This document shows, piece after piece, positions 16,680 through 24,078 of a stretch of DNA of 64,000 bases (position 1 is its first letter; each line of letters starts with the position of its first letter). The notes beneath the pieces are model-generated. The model made no database searches and was not told the origin of the DNA. It was given only the letters and a program-made list of their open reading frames with translations. Both the position numbers and the translations under genes were made by a program. Origin of the DNA: DATKIY01 sp963726755 (GTDB lineage Bacteria; Actinomycetota; Actinomycetes; JAHEKZ01); NCBI GenBank assembly GCA_963726755.1, contig CAVSDB010000002.1, positions 1-64,000 on the forward strand, written 5' to 3'.

Positions 16680-17672
16680 ATGCACATCCTGATTGCCGAC
16701 TCGCTCGATGCTCGGGCCATTGCCGCTCTCGAGGACGCAGGCCACGAGTGCACCGTGCTGCCTGACCTGACCGCCGATTCCATCCCCGAGCACGTCGGCG
16801 AGCACGAGATCCTGATCGTTCGAAGCACCAAGGTCACCGCGGCCACGATTGACGCAGCCTCGAACCTAAAACTCGTGGTCCGCGCGGGCGCTGGCACCAA
16901 CACCATCGATCTGGCTGCTGCGACCGCGGCGGGGGTCTTGGTCGCCAACGTCCCGGGAGCCAACGCCGCTGCGGTGGCCGAGTTGGCACTCGGGCTCATG
17001 CTCGCCATCGACCGTCGGATCCCCGAGGGAGTCATCGAACTGCGGGCCGGTCATTGGGACAAGAAGGGCATGACCAAGGGTGCGCAGGGTTTGAAAGGCG
17101 CCACGCTCGGCATCGTCGGGTTGGGCAGCATCGGTCTCGGCGTCGCTGAACGCGCGAAGGCGTTCGGCATGACCATCCTCGCGCTGCACCGTCCCGGACG
17201 CTCACCGCAAACCCAAGCTCGCATCGACGAACTCGGCATCGAACTTCGTGACTCGTTGCCAGAGCTTGCAGGCGAAGTCGACATCTTGACGCTGCACATT
17301 CCGACCGGACCGGGCACTGTCGGCATCGTCGACAAGCAGACGCTGACGGCGATGCGTCCCGGCGCCGTCCTCATCAACACTTCACGGGCCGACGTCATCG
17401 ACTCTGACGCATTGCTGGCCGCACTGGACAGCGGCAACTTGCGCGCTGGCTTGGACGTGTACCCCGACGAGCCAGGTAGCGGCACCGCAGATTGGACGTC
17501 TGCCCTTGCTACGCACCCGGCGGTCGTCGGTACCCACCACGTTGGAGCGTCGACGGCGCAGGCTCAGGCAGCCGTCGCAGAGGGTGTCGTCGACGTCATC
17601 GCATCCTTCGTTGCCGGACAACCACGCAACGTGGTGAACCCCGAAGCGCAGCCGTCAGGAGCCGTCGGGTGA
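16680..17672 (+). CDS. D-2-hydroxyacid dehydrogenase, 3-phosphoglycerate dehydrogenase-like
   Basis: A 330-residue NAD-dependent D-isomer-specific dehydrogenase. The Rossmann motif is GLKGATLGIVGLGSIGLGVA, followed by LHIPTGPGTVGIVD and LINTSRADVID; catalytic Arg, Glu and His positions are in the usual blocks (SRADVID, DVYPDEP, GTHHVGAST). There is no C-terminal ACT domain, so it is the short SerA type. The product of the overlapping next gene is DUF1015, a common partner of serA. A role in serine synthesis is likely but not certain. Confidence 0.85.
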   Translation: MHILIADSLDARAIAALEDAGHECTVLPDLTADSIPEHVGEHEILIVRSTKVTAATIDAASNLKLVVRAGAGTNTIDLAAATAAGVLVANVPGANAAAVAELALGLMLAIDRRIPEGVIELRAGHWDKKGMTKGAQGLKGATLGIVGLGSIGLGVAERAKAFGMTILALHRPGRSPQTQARIDELGIELRDSLPELAGEVDILTLHIPTGPGTVGIVDKQTLTAMRPGAVLINTSRADVIDSDALLAALDSGNLRAGLDVYPDEPGSGTADWTSALATHPAVVGTHHVGASTAQAQAAVAEGVVDVIASFVAGQPRNVVNPEAQPSGAVG

Positions 17673-18874
17673 CGCTGGTCCGACCTTTCACTGCTCGGAT
17701 CGTCAAGCAAGACCGAGCCACTGACGTCGTGTGCCCAATGCACGATGCGTTATCAACCAAGAGACGTGCCAAGCTGCTTGCCGAGAACCCGCTGAGCTAC
17801 CTCAACGTCACCAGGTCGTCGCACGACATGCCCAACGCGACGGACGCCGAAATCGGCGAGGCCAATGCGAAGAGTCTTGAGCATCTGTTGCAGAGCGGCG
17901 TCTACGGCGAACTTGGTGAGCCTGCCCTCTACGTGTATCGCATCCGCCAAAACGGTATCGATCACACGGGCATCGTCGCCGACTTGGACGTGAGCGGATT
18001 TGTTGACGGCCGAGTGCTCGGTCATGAGTCGGTCAACCCCGAGAGGGTCGCAGCGCTAGTACGCCACTTCGAGTCAGTTCCCACTCGCTCCGAACTCATC
18101 GCGATCATGCATCACGACGATGAGAAGGTCAGTGCAGCAGTTACGGCTGCCACCGAACGTGAACCCATCCTGACCTTCACTGACCTGACCGGGATCGAGC
18201 AAATGGTCTGGCAGTTGGCCGACGTCGACGTGCCGATGGTCGTCGAACGACTGGGAGCTCAACGGCAGTACATCGCCGACGGCCACCACCGAGTTGCTGC
18301 GACCGTCGCACGCTGGCAGGAGCACGGCAGTCCACGCGGGGGGAACGTGCTGTGCGTGCTCTACGCCGAGGCGCAGACTGACCTCTTGGCGTTCCACCGA
18401 CTCGTCGCCGGCCCTATCGACGCCGAGGAACTCCTAGACGGACTTCGCGCCGTCGCAGACGTCGAGCAGGTCTCAGGTCCCGAACGCGAAGCCGGACACT
18501 TCGGGCTTCACTTGGCCGGCCACTGGTACCGAATCAGTCCGCGGGACGGTCGCGCACTAGACGGGGTCGAGGGCCTTGACGTCACGGCACTCGACCGTGA
18601 CATCCTCTCGCCGCTGCTCGATACCCGATCTGGCGACAAGCGGGTTTCGTATGTGTCGGAGTTGGCGGACATCTCTGAAACGGTCGCGGCACATCCCGAC
18701 GACGCGCTGTTCTTACTGGCAGCCCCCACTCACGAACAACTGGTGACAGTGGCAGAGCGCGGTGAGGTCATGCCTCCCAAGAGCACGTACGTCGAGCCGA
18801 AGCCACGGGCTGGTGTGTTCCTGCATCCGCGACAAGGTCCGGTTGATCCGAAGGACCTACCCGACGCCAATTGA
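17669..18874 (+). CDS. DUF1015 family protein
   Basis: A 401-residue protein starting at the GTG that overlaps the dehydrogenase stop as GTGA. It has the family's features: VRPFTARIV at the N terminus, NPLSYLNVTR, the DGHHR motif (QYIADGHHRVAATVARW) and VLCVLYAE. DUF1015 proteins are widespread beside serA/serC; some have been linked to kinase-like or metabolite-repair roles, but no activity can be asserted. Translation is coupled to the upstream gene. Confidence 0.85.
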   Translation: MTLVRPFTARIVKQDRATDVVCPMHDALSTKRRAKLLAENPLSYLNVTRSSHDMPNATDAEIGEANAKSLEHLLQSGVYGELGEPALYVYRIRQNGIDHTGIVADLDVSGFVDGRVLGHESVNPERVAALVRHFESVPTRSELIAIMHHDDEKVSAAVTAATEREPILTFTDLTGIEQMVWQLADVDVPMVVERLGAQRQYIADGHHRVAATVARWQEHGSPRGGNVLCVLYAEAQTDLLAFHRLVAGPIDAEELLDGLRAVADVEQVSGPEREAGHFGLHLAGHWYRISPRDGRALDGVEGLDVTALDRDILSPLLDTRSGDKRVSYVSELADISETVAAHPDDALFLLAAPTHEQLVTVAERGEVMPPKSTYVEPKPRAGVFLHPRQGPVDPKDLPDAN

Positions 18875-18891
18875 GGACGTAAGCGACTCGA

Positions 18892-19290
18892 TCAACTCAC
18901 CATTTTCGTTGACGAGGCAAGTTCCTCGAACTCGCAAAAGGCGTCGTAGGCGCGTGGGCCGTAAATGGTGGCTGGCCCGCCCTTCATCAAGAACGTCACG
19001 CCGATCGCTTCGGCCGCTTCCTGGCGCGTGGCCCCTGCTTCCGCGGCGGCGCGCGCGTGTGAGGCGATACAACCGTCACAACCCTCGACGACGCCGATGG
19101 CCAGTGCCATAAGTTCCTTCGTCTTGGTATCGAGCGCGCCGGCTGTGAAGGCCGCCTTGTGAAGCTCACCGAACCCTCGGTAGACGTCGGGCACTGCGCG
19201 GCGCAAATTCCGGTGCAGTGGAGAGAGGTCGTCGAGCACCGACTTGCCGTGCGTAGTCGCGTGGTCGGTTTGGGAGCCAGTCTCGTTCAT
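18892..19290 (-). CDS. AhpD-like carboxymuconolactone decarboxylase-family protein
   Basis: A 132-residue all-helical protein with the AhpD redox motif: C71 and C74 in EGCDGCIASHARAAAE with H78. Such proteins act as alkylhydroperoxidase-type disulfide reductases. It is the last gene of the operon headed by thioredoxin, DUF302 and the CstR-like repressor, which supports a thiol-redox role. It converges with the DUF1015 gene. Confidence 0.85.
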   Translation of the reverse strand: MNETGSQTDHATTHGKSVLDDLSPLHRNLRRAVPDVYRGFGELHKAAFTAGALDTKTKELMALAIGVVEGCDGCIASHARAAAEAGATRQEAAEAIGVTFLMKGGPATIYGPRAYDAFCEFEELASSTKMVS

Positions 19291-19349
19291 CAGGTTTGTT
19301 CCTTCGAGTCAATGGGGCGGGTCGGTCGACCGGACAGCATCAGCTGTGA

Positions 19350-19613
19350 TCAGGTCAGCGAAAGGAAGAGCTTTTCCATCTTCTTGACGTCAGGGCTTTG
19401 CGTTGTGTCACCTGCGCCCATGCACTGCTGCAAGCCGGTCGCGACAATGGCGAAGCCGGTGCGTTCGAGAGCTTTCAGAACCGCACTCAACTGCGTAACA
19501 ACGTCCTCGCAGTCGGCACCTTCCTCCAACATCGCCACGACCTTGCCGAGGTGACCGTGGGCGCGCTTAGCTCGGTTGACGATCGGCGTCACCGATTCTG
19601 GTTCCAGCTGCAT
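19350..19613 (-). CDS. CsoR/CstR-type transcriptional repressor (DUF156)
   Basis: An 87-residue all-helical repressor. The start at 19613 is chosen because the family begins here; the open frame extends upstream. The two conserved Cys are C35 and C64, 29 residues apart as in CsoR and CstR. The copper-ligand His normally four residues before the second Cys is Gly here (ATGLQQC), so copper sensing by the CsoR triad is unlikely and a persulfide/thiol sensor like CstR fits better. A G/C-tract palindrome at 20509-20528 is a probable operator. Confidence 0.8.
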   Translation of the reverse strand: MQLEPESVTPIVNRAKRAHGHLGKVVAMLEEGADCEDVVTQLSAVLKALERTGFAIVATGLQQCMGAGDTTQSPDVKKMEKLFLSLT

Positions 19614-19642
19614 GCTGATCTCCGTTCCGTTGAACGCTTGTC

Positions 19643-20053
19643 TCAGTGAGCGGTTGCGGGCACCAGCAGCGAAGCGAGCGCCGTTGCCAGTCGACGTCGA
19701 GCGTCGGCTGCGATGTCGACCAACGCGGGGTTGGGCGAAAGTTGGAGCATGGCCTCCGGGTCGATGGCCTCTACCTCGGTCGTTCGATCGTCGACCGCAC
19801 GTACGACGACGTTGCAGGGAAGCACTGCCGCGATGGACTGGTCGGCTGATATAGCCCGATGGGCCAGTTCGGGACGACACGCGCCAAGGATCACCTGAGG
19901 CGGCACGTCGACGCCAAGCTTGTCGTGCAGTGTCTGTCGGACATCGATCTCAGTGAGCACTCCAAAACCCGACTCGGCGAGAGCGGACCGCGTTGCGGAC
20001 ACCACGTCGTCGAAGGAGCCATCGACGACGGCCTGCAGGGTGAAGTGGCTCAT
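19643..20053 (-). CDS. DUF302 domain protein
   Basis: A 136-residue protein that matches the DUF302 fold: FDDVVSATRSALAESGFGVLTEIDV at the N terminus, LGACRPELAHRAI in the middle and LLPCNVVVRAVDD. A Cys lies in each of the last two motifs. DUF302 genes are often near thioredoxins, rhodanese or sulfur-related genes; the activity is unknown. The ATG overlaps the corrected thioredoxin stop (ATGA). Confidence 0.85.
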   Translation of the reverse strand: MSHFTLQAVVDGSFDDVVSATRSALAESGFGVLTEIDVRQTLHDKLGVDVPPQVILGACRPELAHRAISADQSIAAVLPCNVVVRAVDDRTTEVEAIDPEAMLQLSPNPALVDIAADARRRLATALASLLVPATAH

Positions 20054-20437
20054 CGCTGCCCCGCCTGTTGCGTGGTGAGCTGGCTCTGCTGCGGCCCCAC
20101 GGCATCCTCAGGGAGCTCAAGGGCGACGATGGCCTCAACGAGCTGCTTCCAGAGCCGTCGCGGGGAGCGCGCCGGGCTGCGAGAACACCAGGTGGCCTCG
20201 CTTGAACGCCATCAGGGTTGGGATCGACGTGATATTGGCGCTGGCGGCTAGCGCTTGCTCCGATTCGGTGTCCACCTTCCCGAACACGATCTCAGGGTGC
20301 TGCTCGGCAGCCTGCTCAAAGATCGGACCGAACATCCGGCACGGGCCGCACCACGCAGCCCAGAAGTCGACCAGCACGATCTCGTGGTCAGTCAGCGTCT
20401 GCTCGAAGTTCGATCCGGTGAGTGTGATGGTCCCCAT
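20050..20437 (-). CDS. Thioredoxin (one frame break near the C terminus)
   Basis: A thioredoxin of about 129 residues. The active site WCGPC has C30 and C33, and the cis-Pro is in SIPTLMAF. As read, the frame stops at 20135 after LEAAR. A one-base change near 20145 gives LVEAIVALELPEDAV and continues to a TGA at 20050-20052 that overlaps the DUF302 start as ATGA, so the long form is almost certainly the real one. The start at 20437 (MGTITLTG) is used. It heads the operon and lies 71 bp from the operator. Confidence 0.85.
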
Positions 20438-20508
20438 CAACAGGTCCTTTCCGGCTACGGGATGGCCGCTGGTGCGACGTCCCCAGGTGGATCTCCTCTG
20501 ATGATAGT

Positions 20509-20528
20509 GTAACCCCCCGGGGGGATAC
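20509..20528. promoter_or_regulatory. CsoR/CstR-type operator
   Basis: GTAACCCCCCGGGGGGATAC has a perfect 12-bp C6G6 core flanked by near-symmetric TA-rich ends, the known form of CsoR/CstR-family operators. It sits between the thioredoxin gene (minus) and the small Cys-rich gene (plus), so the repressor at 19350-19613 could control both directions. Confidence 0.8.
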
Positions 20529-20561
20529 AAAATTCCGACCAAATCAACTCAGGAGGCCGCT

Positions 20562-20732
20562 ATCTGCTCGCCCGCAAAATGCCGCAGTTGTGGAAAGACC
20601 ACGTGGCGTGGCTGTGGCCGACACGTCCAACAGGTGCTCGCCGCAGTGCCCGCTACACAGCGCTGCGAGGGTCACCCAGATGAGATTGGGGCTAACTCGC
20701 GCCGGTGGTTCAGCTTCGGTCGCAGCGGCTAG
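20562..20732 (+). CDS. Small Cys-rich protein with a possible ATC start
   Basis: A 56-residue frame with four closely spaced Cys near the N terminus (ICSPAKCRSCGKTTWRGCGRH) and one further Cys at about 40 (QRCEGH), suggesting a zinc ribbon or a redox site. I recall similar short proteins with CGKTTWAGCGxH in other actinobacteria. AGGAGG (20551-20556) lies five bases before the ATC at 20562; family members start M-I-C, so either ATC is used or an ATG has been lost from the consensus. It is divergent from thioredoxin and shares the operator. The stop abuts the recX stop. Confidence 0.65.
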   Translation: MCSPAKCRSCGKTTWRGCGRHVQQVLAAVPATQRCEGHPDEIGANSRRWFSFGRSG

Positions 20733-21288
20733 TCAGCCCGCGTGAGAACGCGCCGATGGCGACTGACCGACCGACTCCGCCAGTGCGTCTCGTACGACTC
20801 CCGACGCCAGTCCTGGCGGGTAGCCGCGACGTCCCAGCATCCCGACGAGCCTTCGAGTAGCAGTCGCTTCGTCATCACGCGACATGCTGCGCAGTTTCTT
20901 CTCAACGAACGCGCGCGCAGCCGCTAGTTCGGAGTCTCGATCGACGAAGTCTGCGATTGCTTCGTCAATAGTCTCTGCAGCGACTCCTCGCTGAACCAGT
21001 TCGCGACGAAGCACGCGTTCTGACAACCCACGGGCTCGATGACGGGACTCCACCCACGCCCGCGCAAAGGCCGCGTCGTCGATGTACCCGAGTTCGGCAA
21101 TCCGGTCCAACGCGAGTTCAGCCGCCTGCGGTGGCACGTCACGCTTAGCCAATGCCTGGGCCAATTCGTGTCGGGTCCGCGGACTGTGACTGAGCAGTCG
21201 CAGGATGATCTGTTTGCCGACTTCGACGGGGTCAGCGTCAGCCTCAGGGGGCCGGTCAAGCTGGTGGCTCCCGTGCGGGCCGTCCCAT
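20733..21288 (-). CDS. recX: Regulatory protein RecX (frame break near the start)
   Basis: A RecX protein of about 184 residues, which inhibits RecA filament growth. The three-helix repeats are plain: RTRHELAQALAKRDVP, IAELGYIDDAAFARAWVESR, LRRELVQRGV, RRLVGMLGRRGYP. The N-terminal part (ATG at 21288, MGRPAREPPA) is in another frame from DADPVEVGKQIILRLL; they meet near 21255. The gene follows recA after 13 bp, the standard recA-recX arrangement. Confidence 0.85.
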
Positions 21289-21301
21289 GCTTCGCCCGAA
21301 C

Positions 21302-22339
21302 TTAGAAGTCGACGGGTGCTGGCTCGGTGAGATCGACCTCTACGTCGACCTGCGCACCAACTCCCAGCTTCTCGAGGATCTTCTTCTCGATCTCGTTGGC
21401 GAGATCGGGGTTGTCCTTCAAGAAGTTGCGGGAGTTCTCCTTGCCCTGGCCCAGTTGGTCGCCCTCGTACGTGTACCAGGCGCCGGACTTACGTACGAGT
21501 CCGTGTTCGACACCGAGGTCGAGCAGCGCGCCTTCACGAGAGATGCCCTCGCCGTACAAGATGTCGAACTCCGCCTGCTTGAACGGTGGCGCCATCTTGT
21601 TCTTGACGACCTTGACGCGCGTTCGGTTACCCACCGCGTCCGTGCCGTCTTTGAGGGTCTCGATACGACGAACGTCGAGCCGGATGGACGCGTAGAACTT
21701 CAGCGCCTTGCCGCCGGTGGTGGTCTCTGGGGAGCCGAAGAACACGCCGATCTTCTCGCGCAACTGGTTGATGAAGATGGCCGTCGTGTTGGTCTGGCTC
21801 AGCGCACCGGTCAACTTACGCAGCGCCTGACTCATCAGCCGCGCCTGCAGACCGACGTGACTGTCGCCCATCTCTCCCTCGATTTCCGCACGAGGAACTA
21901 GGGCGGCTACCGAGTCGATGACGATGATGTCGATCGCGCCAGAGCGAATCAGCATGTCGGTGATCTCGAGTGCCTGCTCACCGGTGTCTGGCTGCGAGAC
22001 GAGCAACCCGTCGGTGTCGACTCCGAGCTTCTTCGCGTAGTCGGGATCAAGAGCGTGCTCGGCATCGATGAACGCTGCGATGCCGCCAGCGCGCTGGGCG
22101 CTAGCCACCGAGTGCAGCGCCACCGTGGTCTTACCCGAGGACTCCGGACCGTAGATCTCGACGATGCGACCTCGCGGCAGTCCACCGATGCCGAGGGCGA
22201 CGTCGAGCGAGATGGCTCCGGTCGGGATGACGTCAACCGGTGCGCGGCCCTCGTCTCCAAGGCGCATCACCGAGCCCTTGCCGAACTGTCGCTCGATCTG
22301 AGCCAGTGCGGTGTCGAGTGCCTTATCGCGGTCTGCCAT
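21302..22339 (-). CDS. recA: Recombinase RecA
   Basis: A 345-residue strand-exchange protein and LexA co-protease. Walker A is GPESSGKT (residues 64-71), with the Walker B region IIVIDSVAALVPRAEIEGEMGD, loop L1, and the L2 region NTTAIFINQLREKIGVFFGSPETTTGGKALKFYAS split here only for reading. The start at 22339 (MADRDKALDTALAQIE) fits the family, with GAAGGGG upstream; the open frame continues to 22507 without family support. A LexA box lies upstream. Confidence 0.97.
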   Translation of the reverse strand: MADRDKALDTALAQIERQFGKGSVMRLGDEGRAPVDVIPTGAISLDVALGIGGLPRGRIVEIYGPESSGKTTVALHSVASAQRAGGIAAFIDAEHALDPDYAKKLGVDTDGLLVSQPDTGEQALEITDMLIRSGAIDIIVIDSVAALVPRAEIEGEMGDSHVGLQARLMSQALRKLTGALSQTNTTAIFINQLREKIGVFFGSPETTTGGKALKFYASIRLDVRRIETLKDGTDAVGNRTRVKVVKNKMAPPFKQAEFDILYGEGISREGALLDLGVEHGLVRKSGAWYTYEGDQLGQGKENSRNFLKDNPDLANEIEKKILEKLGVGAQVDVEVDLTEPAPVDF

Positions 22340-22477
22340 GAGTGCCCCTTCGGCGGGTCGATCGTTCAGTTCAGGTGAGTGCTCGGTCAGGTCCAGCGGT
22401 GCTGACAGTAGGTGCTGGGTCCGACAGTCCGCCGACGTCGTGGTGTGGCGGTGGACGAAGGCCTGACCAGACCCTAG

Positions 22478-22493
22478 GCGAACAGGTGTTCGA
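22478..22493. promoter_or_regulatory. LexA box of recA
   Basis: GCGAACAGGTGTTCGA contains GAAC-N4-GTTC and lies about 140 bp upstream of the recA start. It shares the core AACAGGTGTT with the lexA promoter box at 1356-1371. It supports SOS induction of recA-recX. Confidence 0.85.
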
Positions 22494-22533
22494 AGGCGAA
22501 ACGACACGCCGGACGACTCGCGTGGGCCAGGAT

Positions 22534-23733
22534 TCAGGCTCGGACTCGCTGCCTGACCCCTTGGGATGTCGCGCCTCCCATGACGAGGAGACCGATCACC
22601 AGGGCCGCCGCCAGGACGTTGAGCCAGCCGTACGTTCCCACTGCCACCACGACACCAGAGACCGCTCCCGCGACGGCCGCCGCACCGTTCATGACGGTGT
22701 CCCCCGCGCCCTGAACGCCAGGGCGGTCAGCCTCGGGAACCGATGACGACAGCAGCGCCGACCCGGCGATCAACGTGAATGACCAGCCAAGTCCCAGGAA
22801 GAACAACCCCCAACCGAGTTGCCACGTCGCATCTCCAGCTGCAGTGCCAGCCAACACTGTTGCGAAAAGCAGAATCGCTGCACCGATGGCAATCGCCTTG
22901 GCTGCGCCCAGACGGTCGGTCAGTGCTCCGACGACGGGTGAGAATGCGTACATCCCGAGAATGTGCACGCTGATGACCAGCCCAATCACGCGCAAGGTGA
23001 CGTCGACATGCTGCATGTGGACCGGTGTCATGACCATCACCATGACCATCGCGCAATGGCCAACCGTGAGTGCTGCTAAGCCATACGTCGCCGCGGGAGA
23101 CTGCCGAATGATCCGGAGAGCCGCGCGAAGCCTCACGCTCGTCGCGTGATCGTCGTGTTGTCGAAGTTGGCGGGCGAGCAACAACGGATCGGGCCGCAAC
23201 CTGACAAGGATGACCGCGCACGACAGCGTCAAGGCCACCGCGGTCACAAGGTACGGCCCGGCTAAGGAGGGGAGCCCTAGTGGTGCTGCCAGATCCGCCG
23301 CCGGTTGCAGAAGTTGTGGCCCGAGGACGGCACCAATCGTTGTCGCCCAGACGACGAAGGACAAATCGCGCGCAGCGTGCTGCGGCTCCGCAAGATCGGT
23401 GGAGGCATATCGAACTTGCAGCCCGACGGCGGTGGCCATCCCGACCAGAAGCATCCCCAGAAGTACGACGACCACGGAGTTGACGACGGCGCCAAGCAGC
23501 ACGACGAGCGCACCTAGTACGGACGCGGCCAGACCAGCAGCCAGTCCGAATCGGCGGCCGTACTGCGACGACAGCCGAGCCAGGGGAACTGCCGCGAGGG
23601 CAGCTCCGATAACTCCGCAGGTCTGTGCCAGGCCAGCCAGCCGCTCCGAATCGGTGACTTCCATCACCAGGAGACTGCCGGCCGAGATCCCGATAGCGAT
23701 TCCCACGCCGGTCAAGATCTGCGCGATGGCCAA
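22534..23733 (-). CDS. MFS transporter
   Basis: A 399-residue major facilitator with 12 predicted membrane segments. The motif-A-like loop RLSSQYGRRFG follows TM2 and a central cytoplasmic loop (RPDPLLLARQLRQHD) separates the halves. The second half contains SPVVGALTDRLGAAKAI. The substrate is unknown, drug efflux being one possibility. The TTG at 23733 is the first start in frame; the family-like basic stretch RRTVRTLAIAQIL upstream of it, and an ATG at 23797 in another frame, suggest a lost base near 23740. Confidence 0.8.
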   Translation of the reverse strand: MAIAQILTGVGIAIGISAGSLLVMEVTDSERLAGLAQTCGVIGAALAAVPLARLSSQYGRRFGLAAGLAASVLGALVVLLGAVVNSVVVVLLGMLLVGMATAVGLQVRYASTDLAEPQHAARDLSFVVWATTIGAVLGPQLLQPAADLAAPLGLPSLAGPYLVTAVALTLSCAVILVRLRPDPLLLARQLRQHDDHATSVRLRAALRIIRQSPAATYGLAALTVGHCAMVMVMVMTPVHMQHVDVTLRVIGLVISVHILGMYAFSPVVGALTDRLGAAKAIAIGAAILLFATVLAGTAAGDATWQLGWGLFFLGLGWSFTLIAGSALLSSSVPEADRPGVQGAGDTVMNGAAAVAGAVSGVVVAVGTYGWLNVLAAALVIGLLVMGGATSQGVRQRVRA

Positions 23734-23796
23734 CGTGCGAACTGTCCGCCGCTGGGCCGGGAGCGATCTGTTCGGAAGGCGGGACGGAACCAGCCA

Positions 23797-23997
23797 TCAG
23801 CGTTCAGACGCGGGGAGCTCAAGCGCCTCGACCACGGCGCGCCACACGACCTTTGCGTCATCTCCAGCGGCGAGTGCTTCGGTGACCGTCCGCCCGCCAA
23901 GACTGGGCAATACCTGATCTTTGGCGTAACTGGTGGCGTACGCGGGACCCAGGTGTTCGTTCATTCGGTTCCAGAACTCGGTCAGGCGCACCCGCAC
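23797..23997 (-). CDS. DUF3046 protein
   Basis: A 66-residue protein of the actinobacterial DUF3046 family: MRVRLTEFWNRMNEHLG, AYATSYAKDQVLPSLGGRTV, then an acidic/Ala-rich helix with KVVWRAV. Homologues lie next to recA in many actinobacteria (Rv2738c). The function is unknown. Here an MFS gene separates it from recA. Confidence 0.85.
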   Translation of the reverse strand: MRVRLTEFWNRMNEHLGPAYATSYAKDQVLPSLGGRTVTEALAAGDDAKVVWRAVVEALELPASER

Positions 23998-24078
23998 AAC
24001 TTACCCGCGCCCGTCAGGGGTCGAGACAGATCGGCCTTCGGGTGTCGGGTTGTCGGGGTGCCCGAGGAAGATGGGGGT

